From assembly GCF_001642805.2 (NCBI RefSeq), contig NZ_CP016948.1:1674001-1738000 (forward strand): a DNA stretch of 64,000 bases. The letters run 5' to 3'. The first letter of the stretch is position 1; each line of letters opens with the position of its first letter. The notes under the pieces are model-generated. The model had not been told where the DNA came from and did not search any database. It saw nothing but the letters and a program-made list of their open reading frames with translations. A program made the position numbers and the translations under genes. Positions 46,279-56,026 of the stretch are shown in pieces. Origin of the DNA: Serratia surfactantfaciens. GTDB taxonomy: Bacteria > Pseudomonadota > Gammaproteobacteria > Enterobacterales > Enterobacteriaceae.

Positions 46279-47576
46279 GCCTCGCGTTTGGGCGGCGGCG
46301 CGGTGTGGTAGACCGATACCGGCCGCAGACCGCGCGACACGGTGGTGGCGATCACGCAGGCCAGCAAAATGCCGGGCAGCAGCGCGTATTCGCCGGTCAT
46401 TTCAAACACCATCAGCGCCGCCATGATCGGCGCATGGGTGGTGGCGGCCAGCAGGGTGGCCATGCCGGTCAGCGCCAGCAGCAGCGGCACCGCCGCATCC
46501 ATGCCCGGCCACAGGCCGAACAGCTGGCCGATCATCGAACCGAGCGCGGCGCCGACGAACAGCGTCGGGGTGAAGACCCCGCCGGGCGCGCCTGAACCGC
46601 TGCTGGCGAGGATCGCCAGCAATTTGCACACCAGGATCGCGCCCAGCAGCAACACCCCCGGCGGCGCGATCAACAGCGCCTGCACCACGCTATAGCCATT
46701 GCCCCACACCTGCGGGAACAGCAGCGAAAGCAGCCCGACGATCAGGCCACCCAGCGCCAGCTGCAACGGCGGTTTCAGGCGCAGCGATCGGAAGGCGCGG
46801 CCGGTGGCGGTCATCAGCCATAAAAACAGCGGCCCGCCGGCGCCGGCCACCACGCCGACCAGCGCCATCAGCAGGTATTGCGTCGGCAAGGGGGCGGCGA
46901 GCGGCGTCACCAGATAGAGCGGCGCCTGGCCGCCGTTGAGCAGGTTGGTCATCAGCAGCGCGCTCACCGCGGCGATCACCACTGGCCCGAGCGAGGCCAG
47001 CATCAGGGTGCCGAACAGGATCTCGGCGATAAACAGGCTGCCCGCCAGCGGCGCATGGTAGGCGCTGGCCATCCCGGCGGCGGCGGCGCAGGCCACCCAC
47101 AGTTTCCACTCTTTCTCGTGTGTAAAGCGCTGGGCGAACAGCGAGCCCACCAGCGCCGCCAGCAGGATCATCGCGCCTTCGCGGCCGATGGCGCTGCCGC
47201 TCGACACCACCAGCAGCGACGCCAGGCATTTCACCAGGCTGGCGCCGGTGTCCAGCTTGCCGTTGCCGGTCTCTATCGCTTCCATATAGTCGGTGGGCGC
47301 CGCCGGGCGCTGGTGACGGTAGCGCTGGTGGATATATAGCAGCAGGCCCGCCGCCAGCCCGCCCAGCGCCGGGGTCAGCGCGCGCCGCCAGCCCGGCAGC
47401 GCAGCGGCGGCGGCCACCAGGCTGCCGTCGGCATTGCCGAGCAACAGCCACTCGAGGCCAATCATCGAACGGTGAAACAGCCACACCGCCAGGGCGGCGG
47501 CGACGCCGATAAACACGGCGATAAACAGGCTGCGCAGCAGGGCGCGATAGTGGTGCAAGTGGACCAATCTTTTCAT
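46275..47576 (-). CDS. clcB: ClC-type chloride channel/transporter ClcB
   Basis: 433 aa with about eleven membrane segments. The selectivity motifs [10 protein letters not shown] and [11 protein letters not shown] are present. E. coli ClcB contributes to extreme acid resistance as a backup for ClcA. The order mlc-bioD2-clcB resembles E. coli, with the DUF2938/MerR pair inserted here. Confidence 0.93.
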   Translation of the reverse strand: MKRLVHLHHYRALLRSLFIAVFIGVAAALAVWLFHRSMIGLEWLLLGNADGSLVAAAAALPGWRRALTPALGGLAAGLLLYIHQRYRHQRPAAPTDYMEAIETGNGKLDTGASLVKCLASLLVVSSGSAIGREGAMILLAALVGSLFAQRFTHEKEWKLWVACAAAAGMASAYHAPLAGSLFIAEILFGTLMLASLGPVVIAAVSALLMTNLLNGGQAPLYLVTPLAAPLPTQYLLMALVGVVAGAGGPLFLWLMTATGRAFRSLRLKPPLQLALGGLIVGLLSLLFPQVWGNGYSVVQALLIAPPGVLLLGAILVCKLLAILASSGSGAPGGVFTPTLFVGAALGSMIGQLFGLWPGMDAAVPLLLALTGMATLLAATTHAPIMAALMVFEMTGEYALLPGILLACVIATTVSRGLRPVSVYHTAPPPKREA

Positions 47577-47675
47577 GCGTGGGCGGCGTCGTGAGAAAAA
47601 TCAAAGGGTCATCAGCGCATTGTGCTTGGCGCTCCGGCCGATGACCAGTGAATCTTTATCAAACTGCGGCATGGG

Positions 47676-47694
47676 CGGGGCGGCGGGCGCCCCG
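47676..47694 (-). terminator. GC hairpin after osmV
   Basis: CGGGGCG and CGCCCCG form a 7-bp stem with a 5-base loop, 8 bases beyond the osmV stop. There is no T-run, so it is weak or processing-related. Confidence 0.4.
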
Positions 47695-47701
47695 GCGCGG
47701 G

Positions 47702-48841
47702 TTACTGCGGGGTCAGCACCCGGCGCGTACGGCCGGAGCTGAGGTAGTCGGCGATGTAATCCTGCGAGATTTCGCCGCTGTAGCGGCCGTCTTCATCGAC
47801 GATCGGCATCCAGGAGGTGTTGTGCTCGTACAGCTTCGACAGCACCACGCGCAGGTTTTCCTCCGCTCTGGCGGTGACGCGAAAACGGTGCAGGCTGTCG
47901 GCGCAGACGCCCGGCGCGCCGCGCGCCTCGCGGCGTTTGACATAGCCCAACGGTTTGCCGTCGGCGTCGACCACCGTCACCGAGCGGGCGTCGATATCGT
48001 CCATCAGCCCGAATGCCTCCGCCAGCGGCGTTTCCCGGCGCACCGTCACCGTTTCCTGTTGATCGGCCACGTCGCCGGCCTGTACCAGCAGCAGGCGCTT
48101 CAGCGTACGATCCTGGCCGACAAAGGAGGCGACGAATTCGTTCGCCGGCCGCGCCAACAGCTCATCGGCGCTGGCGTTCTGCACGATCTTGCCCTGGCGG
48201 AACACCGCGATGCGATCGCCAAGTTTCAGCGCCTCATCGATGTCGTGGCTCACCAGCATCACGGTCTTTTTCAGCTGGCGCTGCATGTCGAGAAACTCGT
48301 TCTGGATGGTTTCGCGGTTGATCGGATCCACCGCGCCGAAGGGTTCATCCATCAGCAGCACCGGCGGATCGGCTGCCAGCGCGCGGATCACGCCGATGCG
48401 CTGCTGCTGCCCGCCCGACATCTCTTTCGGGTAGCGGTGCAAAAAGCGCTTCGGATCCAGCGCCACCATGCTCATCAGCTCCTCGGCGCGATCGTGGCAG
48501 CGTTTCTTGTCCCAGCCCAGCATGCGCGGCACCACGGTGATGTTTTCCTCGATGGTCATGTTGGGAAACAAACCGATCTGCTGGATGACGTAGCCGATTT
48601 TGCGGCGCAGGCTGACGGTATCCAGCGTGCTGGTGTCTTCGCCATTGACCAGAATGGCGCCGGCGGTAGGTTCGATCAGGCGGTTGATCATCTTCAGCGT
48701 GGTGGTTTTGCCGCAGCCGGAAGGGCCGAGCAGCACGCAGATTTCGCCTTCCGGCACGTCCAGATTGATGTTGTCGACGGCGTTGAACGGCGTGCCGTTC
48801 TTTTGCATGAACTGTTTGGTCAGATTTTCCAATTTAATCAT
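47702..48841 (-). CDS. osmV: Osmoprotectant ABC importer, ATPase OsmV
   Basis: 379 aa. Walker A GPSGCGKTT (residues 39-47), signature MSGGQQQRIGV and Walker B LLMDEP, followed by two CBS domains from about residue 265. This matches the OpuCA/ProV type. Start at MIKLENLTK forms an ATGA overlap with osmW. CBS tails sense ionic strength in this family. Confidence 0.88.
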   Translation of the reverse strand: MIKLENLTKQFMQKNGTPFNAVDNINLDVPEGEICVLLGPSGCGKTTTLKMINRLIEPTAGAILVNGEDTSTLDTVSLRRKIGYVIQQIGLFPNMTIEENITVVPRMLGWDKKRCHDRAEELMSMVALDPKRFLHRYPKEMSGGQQQRIGVIRALAADPPVLLMDEPFGAVDPINRETIQNEFLDMQRQLKKTVMLVSHDIDEALKLGDRIAVFRQGKIVQNASADELLARPANEFVASFVGQDRTLKRLLLVQAGDVADQQETVTVRRETPLAEAFGLMDDIDARSVTVVDADGKPLGYVKRREARGAPGVCADSLHRFRVTARAEENLRVVLSKLYEHNTSWMPIVDEDGRYSGEISQDYIADYLSSGRTRRVLTPQ

Positions 48842-49488
48842 GAGCGGATCCCCTTGGGCGTGAGCGCAATTTGCAAACGGTGCAATAACCAATCGAGGAC
48901 GATCGCCAACAGGCTGATCATCACGGCGCCGGTAATCAACTGGCGGATGTCACTGCTGCTGATGCCGTTGAGCAGCAGCAGGCCGAGGCCGCCGGCACCG
49001 ATCACCGCGGCGATCGCCATCACGCCGATGTTCATCACCACGGCGGTGCGGATGCCGCCGAAAATCACCGGCAGCGCCACCGGGATCTCCACCCAGCGCA
49101 GGCGTTGCCAGAACGTCATGCCGATGCCGCGGCCGGCCTCGCGCAGCCCGCCGGGCAGGTTGTCGAGCGCGGTGTGGGTATTGCGCACGATCGGCAGCAG
49201 CGAGTAGAGAAATACGGCGGTGATCGCTGGCACATAGCCAATGCCGTGACCGATTAAGGAAAACAGCGGGATCATCAGCCCGAACAGGGCGATGGAGGGC
49301 ACGGTCAGCACCAGCGTGGCCAGGCTCAGCACCGGCGTCGCCAGCCACTTGTGGCGGACGATCAGCACGCCGAGCGGCACGCCGATCAGGATCGCCAGGC
49401 CGACGGCGACGCCGACCAGCAGCAGGTGTTCCAGCGTCAATCCGGCGACATAGGCCCAGTTTTGCCAGGCGTAAAGTAAAGTATTCAT
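48838..49488 (-). CDS. osmW: Osmoprotectant ABC importer, permease OsmW
   Basis: 216 aa with five to six helices and the EAA-type loop LREAGRGIGMTFWQRLRWVE. The second ATG (49488) is preferred, 4 bases from GGAGG; the first is 1 base away. Lies 9 bases after osmX. Confidence 0.87.
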   Translation of the reverse strand: MNTLLYAWQNWAYVAGLTLEHLLLVGVAVGLAILIGVPLGVLIVRHKWLATPVLSLATLVLTVPSIALFGLMIPLFSLIGHGIGYVPAITAVFLYSLLPIVRNTHTALDNLPGGLREAGRGIGMTFWQRLRWVEIPVALPVIFGGIRTAVVMNIGVMAIAAVIGAGGLGLLLLNGISSSDIRQLITGAVMISLLAIVLDWLLHRLQIALTPKGIRS

Positions 49489-49497
49489 CATGCCTCC

Positions 49498-50406
49498 CTA
49501 AATCAGGCCGCGCTGCTTGAGGAACGCGTCGGCGACCTGTTGCGGCGTCTGGTAGTCGATATCCACCCTGGCGTTAAGCTCGGTGATCACCTGGTTATTG
49601 AACTGTTTCGACAGCGTGTTCAACGCCTCTTCCAGCCCCGGCGTGTTTTGCAACACCTCGGCGCGCACCACCGGCGTGACCGCATAGCTCGGGAAGTAGC
49701 CTTTGTCGTCTTCGAGCACCTGCAGATCGAAGCCTTTCACCCGGCCGTCAGTGGTGTACACCAGCCCGGCGTCGACGAAGCCGTCGCGGATGGCGTTGTA
49801 CACCAGGCCCGGATCCATCTGGCGGATTTGCGGGCGATCCAGTGGCATGTCGTACAGCGCCTGCATCGGCTTCAGGCCGTCGGAGCGGCCGGCAAACTCC
49901 AGGTCCAGTCCCAGTAGCCAGTTGTGTTTCGGGTCGTTTTTGCGCACCTGTTCCACTTTGGCCACCAGCTGCGACATCGTGCGGATCTGCTCTTTTTCCG
50001 CGCGCTGGCGCTGCATGGCGAAGGCGTAGGTGTTGTTCATGTCCGCCGGCTGCAGCCACACCAGACCGAGTTTGGCGTCGAGTTTTTTCACCGTGTCGTA
50101 GGTTTCCTGCGGCGACATGCGCTTATTGATGTGGTTAAAGATGATCAGCGAGGTGCCGGTGTATTCCCAGGTCATGTCGATCTGCTTGTTGATCATGGCG
50201 TTGCGGGTGATCACCGTGGCCAGGTTGGTCTTGGGTATGACCTGAAATCCCTTGGCCCGCAGGTATTGCACGGTGATCGCCGACAGAATGCGCTGTTCGG
50301 TGAAGTTCTTGCTCGCCAGCGTCAAGGGGGCGGCCCAGGCGGCCGCGCCGCTCATCAGCAAGGAGAACAGCAGCGCGTGGCAAGTGCGTTGTAACCATCG
50401 AGTCAT
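49498..50406 (-). CDS. osmX: Osmoprotectant ABC importer, periplasmic binding protein OsmX
   Basis: 302 aa. Signal peptide (residues 1-25, cleaved after AWA), then an OpuAC-type binding fold beginning [14 protein letters not shown]. Likely ligands glycine betaine or choline-O-sulfate, as for OsmU/OpuC relatives. GGGAGAG precedes the ATG. Confidence 0.88.
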   Translation of the reverse strand: MTRWLQRTCHALLFSLLMSGAAAWAAPLTLASKNFTEQRILSAITVQYLRAKGFQVIPKTNLATVITRNAMINKQIDMTWEYTGTSLIIFNHINKRMSPQETYDTVKKLDAKLGLVWLQPADMNNTYAFAMQRQRAEKEQIRTMSQLVAKVEQVRKNDPKHNWLLGLDLEFAGRSDGLKPMQALYDMPLDRPQIRQMDPGLVYNAIRDGFVDAGLVYTTDGRVKGFDLQVLEDDKGYFPSYAVTPVVRAEVLQNTPGLEEALNTLSKQFNNQVITELNARVDIDYQTPQQVADAFLKQRGLI

Positions 50407-50419
50407 CGCGTCTCTCCCT

Positions 50420-51136
50420 TCAGGATGCGGTGTGCGGGCTGAGTCGGCGGCCGAGCCCGGCCAGCGCCAGATCGAGTAGCAGGGCGATCAGCGCGGTGGC
50501 GGCGGCGCCGAGGATCAGCGTCGGGAAGTCGTTCAGGTAGATGCCGGGGAAGATCAGCTCACCATAGCTGCTGGCGCCGATCAAAAACGCCAGCGGCGCG
50601 GTGCCGACGTTGATCGCCATCGCGATGCGCACCCCGGCGAAGATCACCGGCAGGGCGTGGGGCAGTTCGACCTGGCGCAACCGCTGCCCGGCGGTCATGC
50701 CAATACCGTTGGCGGCCTCTGTCAGCGCCGGCGGCACCGAACGCAGACCGGCATAGGTATTGCGCACGATGGGCAGCAGCGAAGCGAGGAACAGCGCCAC
50801 TACCGCCGGCCGATCGCCGATGCCGATGATCACCATCGCCAGCGCTAGCACCGCCAGCGGCGGCAGGGTGTTGCCGACGTTGAAGATCTGCATCACGTGT
50901 TCCGCCCAGCGGCGGGCGAAGGGGCGGCTCAGCAAAATGCCGCTGGGAATGCCGACCAGCAGCGACAGCAGCATGGAACACACCACCAGGAACATGTGCT
51001 GTTGGCCGAGGTAGATCAAATCTTCCCGGCGCGACATGAGGGTTTTCCAACCGATGCCGTAAATCAGCAGCGCGATGACGGCGATAAACAGCAGGCTCCC
51101 GAAGAGCAGGCGCCGGTATGGCGCGGACTTATGCAT
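50420..51136 (-). CDS. osmY: Osmoprotectant ABC importer, permease OsmY-type (OsmU system)
   Basis: 238 aa with about six helices and the EAA loop [20 protein letters not shown]. First gene of the four-gene operon. The two permeases around one binding protein and the position beside clcB recall Salmonella OsmU (osmVWXY). The gene name osmY collides with the unrelated E. coli periplasmic OsmY. Confidence 0.85.
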   Translation of the reverse strand: MHKSAPYRRLLFGSLLFIAVIALLIYGIGWKTLMSRREDLIYLGQQHMFLVVCSMLLSLLVGIPSGILLSRPFARRWAEHVMQIFNVGNTLPPLAVLALAMVIIGIGDRPAVVALFLASLLPIVRNTYAGLRSVPPALTEAANGIGMTAGQRLRQVELPHALPVIFAGVRIAMAINVGTAPLAFLIGASSYGELIFPGIYLNDFPTLILGAAATALIALLLDLALAGLGRRLSPHTAS

Positions 51137-51640
51137 GATGTTGCGTCCTCCGTTGCGCGGAGCGGCCGGCGGCGCACTCCACTCTGATTGTTACCCACTG
51201 CCCGGCGGGCGTGGCGGTACAAAACGGGCGTTTCGCATGAGGTTAGCGACATTGAGCGAAGGGTGTGTTCGGCATAGCGTGCTGAACGGTGGCTCAATAC
51301 GTGAGTTAATCAGCATAAGATACTGATATTTAAACTAGAGAAAGCACGAAGCCCAATGACCCCGGCTAGGGAAGGTATAGCACCCTGTCGTTGGCCATGC
51401 CAAGTTTTATGAACAAAATCAGTTGATTGAGCTTAGGCGGATCTGCGCCTCAGCCCGCGTCAGCGCTGGGATGCGCGGAAAGTAAAAAAAATCCGCCGCA
51501 AAGCGTTACGCCGTAACAATTAGTCCAAATGGTGCGATTCGCCGGCGGCAGCGGCAGGATGTGAGGGCGGATAAACCTGCCGCAGGCGCTTGCTGATATA
51601 CTCAGGGAAAATAAAAACGCCAGGAAGCCTGCATAACGCC
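51137..51640. promoter_or_regulatory. 504-base divergent region, osm operon promoter candidate at 51374-51403
   Basis: No gene seen in this stretch. On the minus strand TTGGCA (51398-51403) and an extended -10, TGCTATACC (51374-51382), are spaced by 18 bases. This predicts a long leader of about 230 bases for the osm operon. The rest is unexplained and includes the start region of the DHA2 pump. Confidence 0.45.
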
Positions 51641-53128
51641 ATGACAAATAACGTTTCACCCGCACCTATCGCCCACCGCCCGCTGATCCTGATCGCCTGT
51701 ATGCTGGCGATGTTCATGTCGGCGATCGAAGCCACCATCGTCGCCACCGCCATGCCGACCATCATCGGCGATCTCGGCGGCTTCTCGTTGCTGGGCTGGG
51801 TGTTCGCGGTCTATTTGCTGTCGCAGGCGATCACCATCCCCATCTACGGGCGGTTGGCGGATCTCTACGGCCGCAAGCGGGTGTTCTTCTTCGGCGCCAC
51901 GCTGTTCCTGCTGGGGTCGGTGCTGTGCGGTTTCGCCCCGGACATGTATTGGCTGATCGGTTTCCGTTTATTGCAGGGGCTGGGGGCCGGCGCCATCATG
52001 CCGATCGCTTCCACCATCATCGGCGACATCTACAGCGCCACCGAGCGGCCGAAAGTGATGGGATATCTGTCGAGCGTATGGGGCGTGTCGGCGATCATCG
52101 GCCCGCTGTTGGGGGCGTTTATCGTGCAGCACCTGCCGTGGGCGCTGGTGTTCTGGGTCAACCTGCCGATCGGCCTGTTGGCGATGTTCTTCCTTTGGCG
52201 CTATCTGCCGGCGCATCAGCAATTGCGCCGGCACGCGCTGGATCTGGCCGGCACCGCCTGGCTGACGCTGTTCGTTTCCGCGTTGCTGCTGGCGCTGTTG
52301 CAGATGGAAAGCCTGGGATGGTGGGTGGTGCCGCTGCTGGCGCTGGCGGCGGTGTCGCTGGCGCTGCTGATCCGTCAGGAGCGGCGCGCGGTCGAACCGC
52401 TGTTCCCGCTGGCGCTGTGGCAAAGCCGGGTGATCGTCGCCGGCAACATCGGCGGGCTGGTGATCGGCGCGGCGATGATGGGCATCAGCGCCTTTCTGCC
52501 CACCTTCATTCAGGGCGTGATGGGCGGCTCACCGCTGGAAGCGGGCACCACGCTGGCCTTGATGTCGATCGGCTGGCCGCTGGCCAGCACGCTGAGCGGC
52601 CGTTTGATGCTGATGACTTCGTATCGCGCCACGGCGCTGTTAGGCGCGCTGCTGCTGGTGGCGGGCGGCCTGATCCTGCTGATGCTGCAGCCGGACGGCG
52701 GCCTGCTGTGGGGCCGGGTGGCGGCGTTTATGGTCGGCGCCGGCATGGGGCTGTGCAATACCACGTTTCTGGTTTCGGTGCAGAACGCGGCCCATTACAG
52801 CATTCGTGGCATCGCCACCGCCTGTACGGTGTTTACCCGCATGGTGGGATCGGCCATCGGCACCGCCATTCTGGGTGCGACGCTGAACCTCAACCTGCAG
52901 TGGCGTTTGCCGCAGATCGACGATCCGGTGCAGCGGCTGATGGAGCCGGCGGTGCGGCACAGCATGGGGGGCGAGGCGCTGGCGCAGTTGACCCAGCAAG
53001 TGGCGGCTTCGCTGCATTGGGTGTTCCTGGTGTCGGCGTTGGTGTCGTTGCTGGCGCTGGCGGCGGCGATGCTGATCCCGGCCCGTTGTCGGCCGCAGGG
53101 CGAAGAAGAAGAGGCGGAGCAGGCGTAA
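51641..53128 (+). CDS. DHA2-family MFS drug efflux pump
   Basis: 495 aa with fourteen membrane helices. Motif C region SVWGVSAIIGPLLGAFI and motif A GRLADLYGRKRV mark the EmrB/QacA-type drug:H+ antiporters. Start at MTNNVSPAPIA; AGGAAG is 13 bases upstream, a poor distance, so the start is uncertain. Last 10 residues are Glu-rich. Drug spectrum unknown. Confidence 0.85.
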   Translation: MTNNVSPAPIAHRPLILIACMLAMFMSAIEATIVATAMPTIIGDLGGFSLLGWVFAVYLLSQAITIPIYGRLADLYGRKRVFFFGATLFLLGSVLCGFAPDMYWLIGFRLLQGLGAGAIMPIASTIIGDIYSATERPKVMGYLSSVWGVSAIIGPLLGAFIVQHLPWALVFWVNLPIGLLAMFFLWRYLPAHQQLRRHALDLAGTAWLTLFVSALLLALLQMESLGWWVVPLLALAAVSLALLIRQERRAVEPLFPLALWQSRVIVAGNIGGLVIGAAMMGISAFLPTFIQGVMGGSPLEAGTTLALMSIGWPLASTLSGRLMLMTSYRATALLGALLLVAGGLILLMLQPDGGLLWGRVAAFMVGAGMGLCNTTFLVSVQNAAHYSIRGIATACTVFTRMVGSAIGTAILGATLNLNLQWRLPQIDDPVQRLMEPAVRHSMGGEALAQLTQQVAASLHWVFLVSALVSLLALAAAMLIPARCRPQGEEEEAEQA

Positions 53129-53138
53129 GGGATGAGAA

Positions 53139-53161
53139 AGGGCGCTGCTGCAGCGCGCCCT
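53139..53161. terminator. hairpin between efflux gene and ynfD
   Basis: AGGGCGC and GCGCCCT form a 7-bp stem with a 9-base loop between convergent genes. There is no T-run. Confidence 0.55.
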
Positions 53162-53177
53162 GGGTAGCCGGTGCGGC

Positions 53178-53477
53178 TTACTGCGTGTTGGAGGTATCCT
53201 GGCTGGTGCCGGTCTGCGCCGCGTCACCGCGATCGTCGCCGTTGTTCAGGCGGGTATAAACGATCTTCTGGGTGTCGTTTTCGCAGTGCCCAACCACCTG
53301 GCCGCCCGCTTGATCGGCCTGATCGTTTGGCACGATCTCCAGTTTGAAGCCGGACTCCGGAACGCCGTTATTGACGATTTTTTGCGAAATGTCGGCTTTC
53401 ACGCTTTCGCAGGAGGCCAGGGCCGCCAATGGCGCGCCGGCCAGCAGCACAGCGGTTAATATCAGCGTTTTTTTCAT
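53178..53477 (-). CDS. ynfD: DUF1161 periplasmic protein YnfD
   Basis: 99 aa. Signal peptide (cleaved near ALAS), then SCESVKADISQKIVNNGVPE and VVGHCENDT, the two-cysteine pattern of DUF1161. The ATG at 53477 is 7 bases from AAGGA; a GTG just before is closer. Function unknown. E. coli ynfD also lies near ynfB and speG, but speG and ynfC are absent here. Confidence 0.85.
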   Translation of the reverse strand: MKKTLILTAVLLAGAPLAALASCESVKADISQKIVNNGVPESGFKLEIVPNDQADQAGGQVVGHCENDTQKIVYTRLNNGDDRGDAAQTGTSQDTSNTQ

Positions 53478-53566
53478 CACGTCATCCTTTTAGACAATGG
53501 ACTTCCTGTAACAGGATAGCAGCAACGGCGGCCGGGTTTCACGCTCGCCCGCCCGCCGCAGGGGGA

Positions 53567-53935
53567 TTAAGGATTAATCCGACGCCCGGTCTGGCGATCC
53601 AGACATTTACGGGTATCCGGCTCCCAGTAGGCGTTAACGTTGTTGCTGTCGTTGCAGCGATCTTCGTCATCCGCCGCGCGGTCGGCCTTGTCGAACTCTT
53701 TCTCGACGCGGGTATTAACCTTGTGGCGCAGGGTTTTGGTATCATTCCACTGCTCTTTGCTCTGGCGCGCTTCTTCGGTGCTCATCGCGCCGCTGCCTTT
53801 GCCATCGACGGTGACGCAGGTGCTGCCCTGAGTGCAGGTGGCGGCCAGCGCCGGCGCCTGCCAGGCGCCCATTACGGCCAGCATGGCGACCGGCAGCATC
53901 CCGCGCAGCAGTCGTTGGGTCGAAAATGTTTTCAT
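53567..53935 (-). CDS. ynfB: DUF1283 periplasmic protein YnfB
   Basis: 122 aa. Signal peptide (about 31 residues, cleaved after ALA), then two Cys pairs ([22 protein letters not shown]). The [20 protein letters not shown] block matches E. coli YnfB. AAGGATGAAACG precedes the ATG. Divergent from ynfA, as in E. coli. Function unknown. Confidence 0.88.
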   Translation of the reverse strand: MKTFSTQRLLRGMLPVAMLAVMGAWQAPALAATCTQGSTCVTVDGKGSGAMSTEEARQSKEQWNDTKTLRHKVNTRVEKEFDKADRAADDEDRCNDSNNVNAYWEPDTRKCLDRQTGRRINP

Positions 53936-54083
53936 CGTTTCATCCTTATGAGTGAGTGCGCCTGATGATGGCGACACTGGCGTTACCTCGCCCGCAGGCG
54001 TGGTGACAAATATACCACCGCGCTCCTGGAATTCACCAGCCAAGCGCCGATTCGTTTAATTTACCGAGAGAAAACTGCGACCG

Positions 54084-54410
54084 ATGTTAAAAACTACGCT
54101 GTTGTTTTTTGCGACCGCCCTGGCTGAAATTATCGGCTGTTTCCTGCCTTATCTGTGGCTGAAGAAGCAGGGTAGCGCCTGGCTGCTGCTGCCGGCGGCA
54201 TTGAGCCTGATGCTGTTCGTCTGGCTGTTGACGCTGCATCCGGCGGCCAGCGGGCGGGTCTATGCGGCCTACGGCGGCGTGTATGTGGCGACGGCGCTGC
54301 TGTGGCTGCGGGTGGTGGATGGCGTGAAGCTGTCTGCGCTGGATTGGGTCGGCGCCGGCGTGGCGCTAGCGGGCATGCTGATTATCGTTTCCGGCTGGCG
54401 CGCGGCCTGA
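54084..54410 (+). CDS. ynfA: YnfA family inner-membrane protein (SMR-like)
   Basis: 108 aa, four helices. [20 protein letters not shown] and [20 protein letters not shown] match E. coli YnfA. Proposed as a small multidrug-resistance-type exporter. Weak ribosome binding site. Confidence 0.92.
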   Translation: MLKTTLLFFATALAEIIGCFLPYLWLKKQGSAWLLLPAALSLMLFVWLLTLHPAASGRVYAAYGGVYVATALLWLRVVDGVKLSALDWVGAGVALAGMLIIVSGWRAA

Positions 54411-54417
54411 GGAAACG

Positions 54418-54439
54418 CGGCGGGAGTCGCCTCCCGCCG
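54418..54439. terminator. hairpin between ynfA and ydfG
   Basis: CGGCGGGAG and CTCCCGCCG form a 9-bp stem with a TCGC loop between convergent genes, without a T-run. Confidence 0.55.
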
Positions 54440-54446
54440 TCGCGGC

Positions 54447-55196
54447 TCAGGCGCCGCGGTGGATGTTCAGCCCGGCGAAGGACTGGCTGACCGGCATCAT
54501 TTCCAGCGTGTTGATGTTGACGCGCGCCGGCAATGTCGCGACCCAGAACACCGACTCGGCGATGTCTTCCGGCGTCAGCGCATCGGCGCCTTCGTAGGTT
54601 TTGTTGACCTTGCCGTCATCACCCTTGAAGCGCACGTTGGAGAACTCGGTACCGCCCACCAGGCCGGGCTCGATATCGGTCACGCGGATGCGCGTGCCGT
54701 GCAGATCGGCGCGCAGGCCCAGGCTGAACTGCTTGACGAACGCCTTGGTGGCGCCGTACACGTTGCCGCCGGCGTAAGGCCAGTTGGCGGCGGTGGAGCC
54801 GATGTTGATCACATGGCCGACGTTGCGCTCGACCATGGCGGGCAGCAGCGCGCGGGTCATGTTCACCAGCCCTTTGGCGTTGGTGTCGATCATGGTTTCC
54901 CAGTCATCGGCGTTGGCCTTGTGCGCCGGCTCCAGCCCCAGCGCCAGCCCGGCGTTGTTCACCAGCACGTCAATCTGGCGCAGTTCGACCGGCAGCGCTT
55001 CGATCGCCTGCTGAATGGCGGCGCGGTTGCGCACGTCGAGCCGCACGATGTGCAGCGCTTCGCCCAGTTCTTCCTGCAGCTCTTCGAGACGCTCAAGGCG
55101 GCGCCCGGCGGCGATCACCCGATGGCCTTCACGGATAAAACGGCGTGCGATCGCCTCGCCGAAACCGGAGGTGGCGCCGGTAACAAAAATAATCAT
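54447..55196 (-). CDS. ydfG: NADP-dependent 3-hydroxy acid dehydrogenase YdfG
   Basis: 249 aa short-chain dehydrogenase. TGATSGFGEAIARR binds NADP; catalytic Ser-Tyr-Lys is in INIGSTAANWPYAGGNVYGATK. Converts L-allo-threonine and 3-hydroxy acids, and in E. coli also reduces malonic semialdehyde. Start at MIIFVTGATS with GAGGA 8 bases upstream. Confidence 0.93.
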   Translation of the reverse strand: MIIFVTGATSGFGEAIARRFIREGHRVIAAGRRLERLEELQEELGEALHIVRLDVRNRAAIQQAIEALPVELRQIDVLVNNAGLALGLEPAHKANADDWETMIDTNAKGLVNMTRALLPAMVERNVGHVINIGSTAANWPYAGGNVYGATKAFVKQFSLGLRADLHGTRIRVTDIEPGLVGGTEFSNVRFKGDDGKVNKTYEGADALTPEDIAESVFWVATLPARVNINTLEMMPVSQSFAGLNIHRGA

Positions 55197-55305
55197 GTTG
55201 CTGTTCCTCAACTGTTTTTACCCTACATGCCTCTATCATTAGCACAAAGCCGCAGGCAGTGGCAGCGGTTATCGTGGCGGAAAGAAAAAAAGCAAACCGG
55301 GCCGA

Positions 55306-55827
55306 TCAGCGTTGAGGCGGCAGGTGGTACACCACCGCGTCATACTTGATGCGTTCGCAGCGGCCGGCCAGCACGCCGCCCAACGACTCGACGAGGCGGC
55401 GGCTGGCGGTATTCTGCTCGGCCACCGGGTAGAGAAAGTGCGGCGGCTGAAAGCGCTCGCTGGCCCAGCGCGCGATACCCTGCACGATTTCACGGCCGTA
55501 GCCCTGGCCATGCAGGCCCTCTTTCACCCAGATACCCAGCTCCGGGGTGTGGCTGCGCAGGTTGTGCGCGCCGCCGACGCCGACGAACTGCCGGTCTTCG
55601 CGCCGGCGGGCGACGAAGATCACTTCTTCGCCTTCGCGCATCAGCGGCAGCCAGCTTTGCCAGACGTTGGCGAAGTCTTCCGGCGACGCTTCCGGTTCAA
55701 AGGTCATAAAGCGCGTCAGAGTGGGGGTGATCGCCTGGTAAACATCGTCGGCGTCTGCTGCGGTAAAGGGGGCAATCAACAAACGGTCGGTGTCCACGCG
55801 GCACTGAGAAAGGTCATTGTGATTCAT
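55306..55827 (-). CDS. GNAT-family N-acetyltransferase
   Basis: 173 aa. RimJ/RimL-like opening (DTDRLLIAPFTAADADDVYQ) and acetyl-CoA-binding loop KEGLHGQGYGREIV near residue 105. Substrate unknown. ATG preceded by a weak site. Lies between ydfG and fecA with its own transcription likely. Confidence 0.82.
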   Translation of the reverse strand: MNHNDLSQCRVDTDRLLIAPFTAADADDVYQAITPTLTRFMTFEPEASPEDFANVWQSWLPLMREGEEVIFVARRREDRQFVGVGGAHNLRSHTPELGIWVKEGLHGQGYGREIVQGIARWASERFQPPHFLYPVAEQNTASRRLVESLGGVLAGRCERIKYDAVVYHLPPQR

Positions 55828-55991
55828 GTTATTTTCCCTCGCTTTTCAGGCCAGAACGGCAAAAAATCCGCGCCCATAAATCGGGGCGGATCGTCGATAT
55901 TACGCGTATTGGCGTCAGAAGCGACTTATTTTTCACCGCTGCGGCGGTGCGCAAGCGCGGCATTTCGTGACGTCGTCACGTTGGTGGGGAA

Positions 55992-56021
55992 AGCGGCGGG
56001 CAGGGTTGGCCGCCCGCCGCT
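55992..56021 (-). terminator. terminator after fecA
   Basis: AGCGGCGGGC and GCCCGCCGCT form a perfect 10-bp stem with a 10-base loop, 5 bases beyond the fecA stop; TTTCC follows on the minus strand. Confidence 0.65.
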
Positions 56022-56026
56022 GAGGG

